DNA of 64,000 bases from positions 310,001-374,000 of the forward strand of contig NZ_FWYD01000002.1 in assembly GCF_900176485.1 (NCBI RefSeq), given 5' to 3'. The notes below the pieces were generated by a model. The model ran no database searches. It was not told the origin of the DNA and saw nothing but the letters and a program-made list of their open reading frames with translations. The translations under genes were made by a program, and so were the position numbers. Positions 61,981 to 64,000 of the stretch are shown one piece after another. The stretch comes from Primorskyibacter flagellatus. Its GTDB lineage: Bacteria; Pseudomonadota; Alphaproteobacteria; Rhodobacterales; Rhodobacteraceae. Numbering within the stretch: the stretch's first letter is position 1; each line of letters starts with the position of its first letter.

Positions 61981-63150
61981 ATGCGCACGCAAGTTGCCAT
62001 CATTGGGGGCGGTCCCTCGGGCCTTCTGCTTTCACAACTGCTGCTGCGCCGGGGCATCGACACGGTCGTGCTGGAACGCAAGTCCCGCGAATACGTCCTG
62101 GGCCGCATCCGCGCGGGCGTCCTTGAAACAGGCATGGTCGGCTTGATGCGCGAGGCAGGCATTGCCGACCGGATGGACAAGGAAGGGATCATCCACGAGG
62201 GCACCCTGCTGTCCTTCGACGACGAAGAGTTCGAGGTCAACTTCACCGAACATACCGGCACGCATGTGATGATCTATGGTCAGACCGAGGTCACACGGGA
62301 TCTGTACGATGCGCGCGAAGCGGCGGGCGGCAAGATCGTCTACAATGTCGAGAACGTGGTCATCAACGACGCCGACACCGAAAAACCCTTTGTCACCTAC
62401 GAGGTGGGCGGCAAATCCGAACGCATCGAGTGCGATTTCGTGGCGGGCTGCGACGGGTTTCATGGGGTCAGCCGCCGAACCATTCCGCATGACGTGCGGC
62501 GCGACTATGAAAAGGTCTATCCTTTTGGATGGCTGGGCATCCTGTCGGAGACGCCCCCGGTCAATGACGAATTGATCTACGCCAATTCGGCGCGTGGTTT
62601 TGCGCTGTGTTCGATGCGAAATGCCAATCTCAGCCGGTATTACGTTCAATGCCAATTGGAGGATTCGCCCGACGACTGGACGGATCAGCGGTTCTGGGAC
62701 GAATTGCGCAGCCGCATCCCCGCGAAATATGCCGACACGCTGGTCACCGGACCGTCGATTGAAAAATCCATCGCGCCCCTGCGATCCTTCGTCACCGAGC
62801 CGATGCGCTGGGGGCGGCTGTTCCTGTGTGGGGACGCTGCACATATCGTGCCGCCCACCGGTGCCAAAGGACTCAACACCGCCGCATCCGATGTGCATTA
62901 TCTTTATCAGGGGTTGATGCAGCATTACGAAGAGAGCGACCCGGAAGGGATTGACCGTTATTCCGAACGGGCGCTTGCGCGGGCCTGGAAGGCCGAACGG
63001 TTCAGTTGGTGGATGACCACGCTGCTGCACCGGTTCCCCGACCAGACCGCATTTGACCTCAAGATACAGCGCGCCGATCTGGAGTTTCTGCGATCCAACC
63101 GCGAAGCACAAAGCGTGATGGCACAGAATTATGTAGGCTTGCCTTACTGA
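61981..63150 (+). CDS. pobA: 4-hydroxybenzoate 3-monooxygenase
   Basis: 389-residue FAD/NADPH aromatic hydroxylase converting 4-hydroxybenzoate to protocatechuate. The FAD motif is QVAIIGGGPSGLLLSQLL at the start. RIRAGVLETGMVGLM near 43 and VAGCDGFHGVSRRTIP near 158 follow. The second FAD site is LFLCGDAAHIVPPTGAKGLNTAASD near 280-304. AGGGAGGG precedes the ATG. pcaC starts 12 bases after its stop, so substrate supply and ring-cleavage genes are in one unit here. Confidence 0.97.
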   Translation: MRTQVAIIGGGPSGLLLSQLLLRRGIDTVVLERKSREYVLGRIRAGVLETGMVGLMREAGIADRMDKEGIIHEGTLLSFDDEEFEVNFTEHTGTHVMIYGQTEVTRDLYDAREAAGGKIVYNVENVVINDADTEKPFVTYEVGGKSERIECDFVAGCDGFHGVSRRTIPHDVRRDYEKVYPFGWLGILSETPPVNDELIYANSARGFALCSMRNANLSRYYVQCQLEDSPDDWTDQRFWDELRSRIPAKYADTLVTGPSIEKSIAPLRSFVTEPMRWGRLFLCGDAAHIVPPTGAKGLNTAASDVHYLYQGLMQHYEESDPEGIDRYSERALARAWKAERFSWWMTTLLHRFPDQTAFDLKIQRADLEFLRSNREAQSVMAQNYVGLPY

Positions 63151-63162
63151 AAGAGGATGAAC

Positions 63163-63540
63163 ATGGTTGATCGCTACGAAAAGGGCATGACGGTCCGAAA
63201 ATCCGTTCTGGGCGAGGCGCATGTTAATCGTGCCGAGGCGGCAAAGACCCCGTTTGACGAAGCCTTCCAGACGCTCATCACCGAAGCTGCCTGGGGCACC
63301 GTCTGGGCCAGCGACGGGATCGGAGACCGGGAACGATCTATGCTGACCTTGGCTTTGTTGGCAGCATTGGGCAATTTCGAGGAGATCCCCATGCATATCC
63401 GCGCGACGACTCGTACGGGTGCCAGTAAGACCGACGTTTTGGAAGCATTTCAGCATGTGGCAATCTATGCTGGCGTCCCGCGCGCCAACCACGCTCTGAA
63501 ACTTGCCAAGCAAACCTACGCAGAGATGGAACGGGACTAA
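63163..63540 (+). CDS. pcaC: 4-carboxymuconolactone decarboxylase
   Basis: 125-residue AhpD-like enzyme that decarboxylates gamma-carboxymuconolactone to 3-oxoadipate enol-lactone in the protocatechuate branch. It has YEKGMTVRKSVLGEAHVNRAEA at the start and the core SMLTLALLAALGNFEEIPMHIRATTRTG near 55-85. The ATG at 63163 has AAGAGGA in front at good spacing; another ATG two codons earlier (63157) is possible but sits inside that ribosome site. Confidence 0.95.
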   Translation: MVDRYEKGMTVRKSVLGEAHVNRAEAAKTPFDEAFQTLITEAAWGTVWASDGIGDRERSMLTLALLAALGNFEEIPMHIRATTRTGASKTDVLEAFQHVAIYAGVPRANHALKLAKQTYAEMERD

Positions 63541-63586
63541 GCTTCAGGCCGCACCGAACAGCCTGATTGCAGAAGGAAAACGACAG

Positions 63587-64000
63587 ATGAAGAAACCCGC
63601 AGAGTTCTACCAACGCGACCTTGGGCGTCACCCGCCGGCCTATTCCCCCATCTACAAGACCAGCGTGGCCCGCTCACCGCAATATCCGTTGATCAGCCTG
63701 CAAAACTCGGCCTCAGAAATCACCGGGCCTGTGTTCGGGCATAACGACATCGACCCGATCGACAATGATCTGATCCTGAACTACGCACAGCCCGACGAGA
63801 TGCCGATAGGCGAGCGGATCATCCTGCACGGGCGTGTTCTGGATGAAAACGCCCGCCCGATTCCCAATACGCTGGTCGAGATCTGGCAAGCCAATGCGGG
63901 CGGGCGCTACCGGCACAAGAAAGACACCTATCTTGCACCTATCGACCCAAATTTCGGCGGCTGCGGCCGGACCATGACGGACGAGGACGGGTATTACTAC
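63587..64000 (+). CDS. pcaH: Protocatechuate 3,4-dioxygenase beta subunit (3' end outside window)
   Basis: The frame from the ATG at 63587 (AGAAGGAAAA upstream) stays open to the right edge, giving 138 residues. It reads as PcaH: FYQRDLGRHPPAYSPIYKTS at the start, GERIILHGRVLDENARPIPNTLVEIWQANAGGRYRHKKD near 78-117, and DPNFGGCGRTMTDEDGYYY at the cut. GGRYRHKKDTY includes the region of the first iron-ligand Tyr; the remaining ligands lie beyond the window. pcaG is expected next. PcaHG opens the ring of protocatechuate, the PobA product. Confidence 0.94.
   Translation, partial: MKKPAEFYQRDLGRHPPAYSPIYKTSVARSPQYPLISLQNSASEITGPVFGHNDIDPIDNDLILNYAQPDEMPIGERIILHGRVLDENARPIPNTLVEIWQANAGGRYRHKKDTYLAPIDPNFGGCGRTMTDEDGYYY

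Noticed and set aside
62032-63513. 493-codon open frame antisense to pobA and pcaC
   Set aside because: Spans two solidly identified genes and the gap between them; composition typical of a shadow frame.
1-64000. Search for tRNA, rRNA, CRISPR, insertion sequences, prophage or defence genes
   Set aside because: No repeat-spacer array, transposase, integrase, restriction, toxin-antitoxin or structural RNA gene was recognisable by reading. The window is ordinary core and catabolic chromosome.

Overview
The window looks like a chromosome segment of a Rhodobacteraceae (Roseobacter-group) alphaproteobacterium. This is inferred from the high G+C content, the serC 5' leader RNA, the long-form SerA, the GlcDEF and PcaQ/PobA/PcaCH sets, a bacterial ALDH16 and a Tdh with a degenerate zinc lobe. 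Almost every gene belongs to a recognisable family. I see no phage, insertion sequence, CRISPR array, rRNA or tRNA. No long stretch has foreign-looking composition. Both window edges cut genes: a DUF599 protein on the left and pcaH on the right.

Layout. 0.5-4.4 kb: glycolate oxidase glcDEF. 4.5-10.7 kb: a urate degradation cluster, with an NCS2 permease, AllA, an allantoinase/OHCU-decarboxylase fusion, HIU hydrolase, a LysR regulator and PuuD. 11-14 kb: serine synthesis serC-serA behind a structured leader. 14-23.3 kb: phosphoesterase, SulP transporter, 5-oxoprolinase, UspA, a sodium:alanine symporter and smpB. 23.7-25.7 kb: sseA-tyrB. 25.8-29.7 kb: a TroABCD-type metal ABC transporter behind two Fur/Mur-like boxes. 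29.9-34.3 kb: a glycosyltransferase-like gene, deoC, a small membrane protein and ALDH16. 34.4-37.3 kb: tdh-kbl and an XRE-cupin regulator. 37.5-44.7 kb: thiolase, a glycolipid-binding-type protein, a hybrid histidine kinase, yaaA and recQ. 44.8-49.6 kb: yggT, thioesterase, a UMF1 transporter, mepA, a phytase-like protein and yhhQ. 49.6-50.3 kb: an 18-codon micro-gene with an extreme Shine-Dalgarno sequence, a terminator, then arfB. 50.3-54.6 kb: pncB, a hybrid kinase and pncA. 54.7-55.6 kb: trhO. 55.8-60.8 kb: xylB-xylA-galM with a ROK repressor. 60.9-64 kb: pcaQ, pobA, pcaC and pcaH.

How the parts fit. Urate is taken to ureidoglycolate chemistry, and AllA releases glyoxylate, the same metabolite made by GlcDEF. 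The step that hydrolyses allantoate is not in the window. TyrB and SseA can together run the mercaptopyruvate branch of cysteine breakdown. DeoC makes acetaldehyde next to an aldehyde dehydrogenase. The xylose and 4-hydroxybenzoate genes are conventional catabolic operons with adjacent regulators.

The most unusual element is at 49.69-49.87 kb. A short, terminator-ended unit carries a 17-nt perfect match to the complement of the 16S rRNA 3' end, followed by a GTG-started 18-codon reading frame. It lies directly upstream of the ribosome-rescue gene arfB. Secondary points of interest are paired operators in several regulons, a Tdh lacking all four structural-zinc cysteines, a receiver domain with Glu in place of the phosphoacceptor Asp, and a sensor kinase inside the NAD-salvage gene set.
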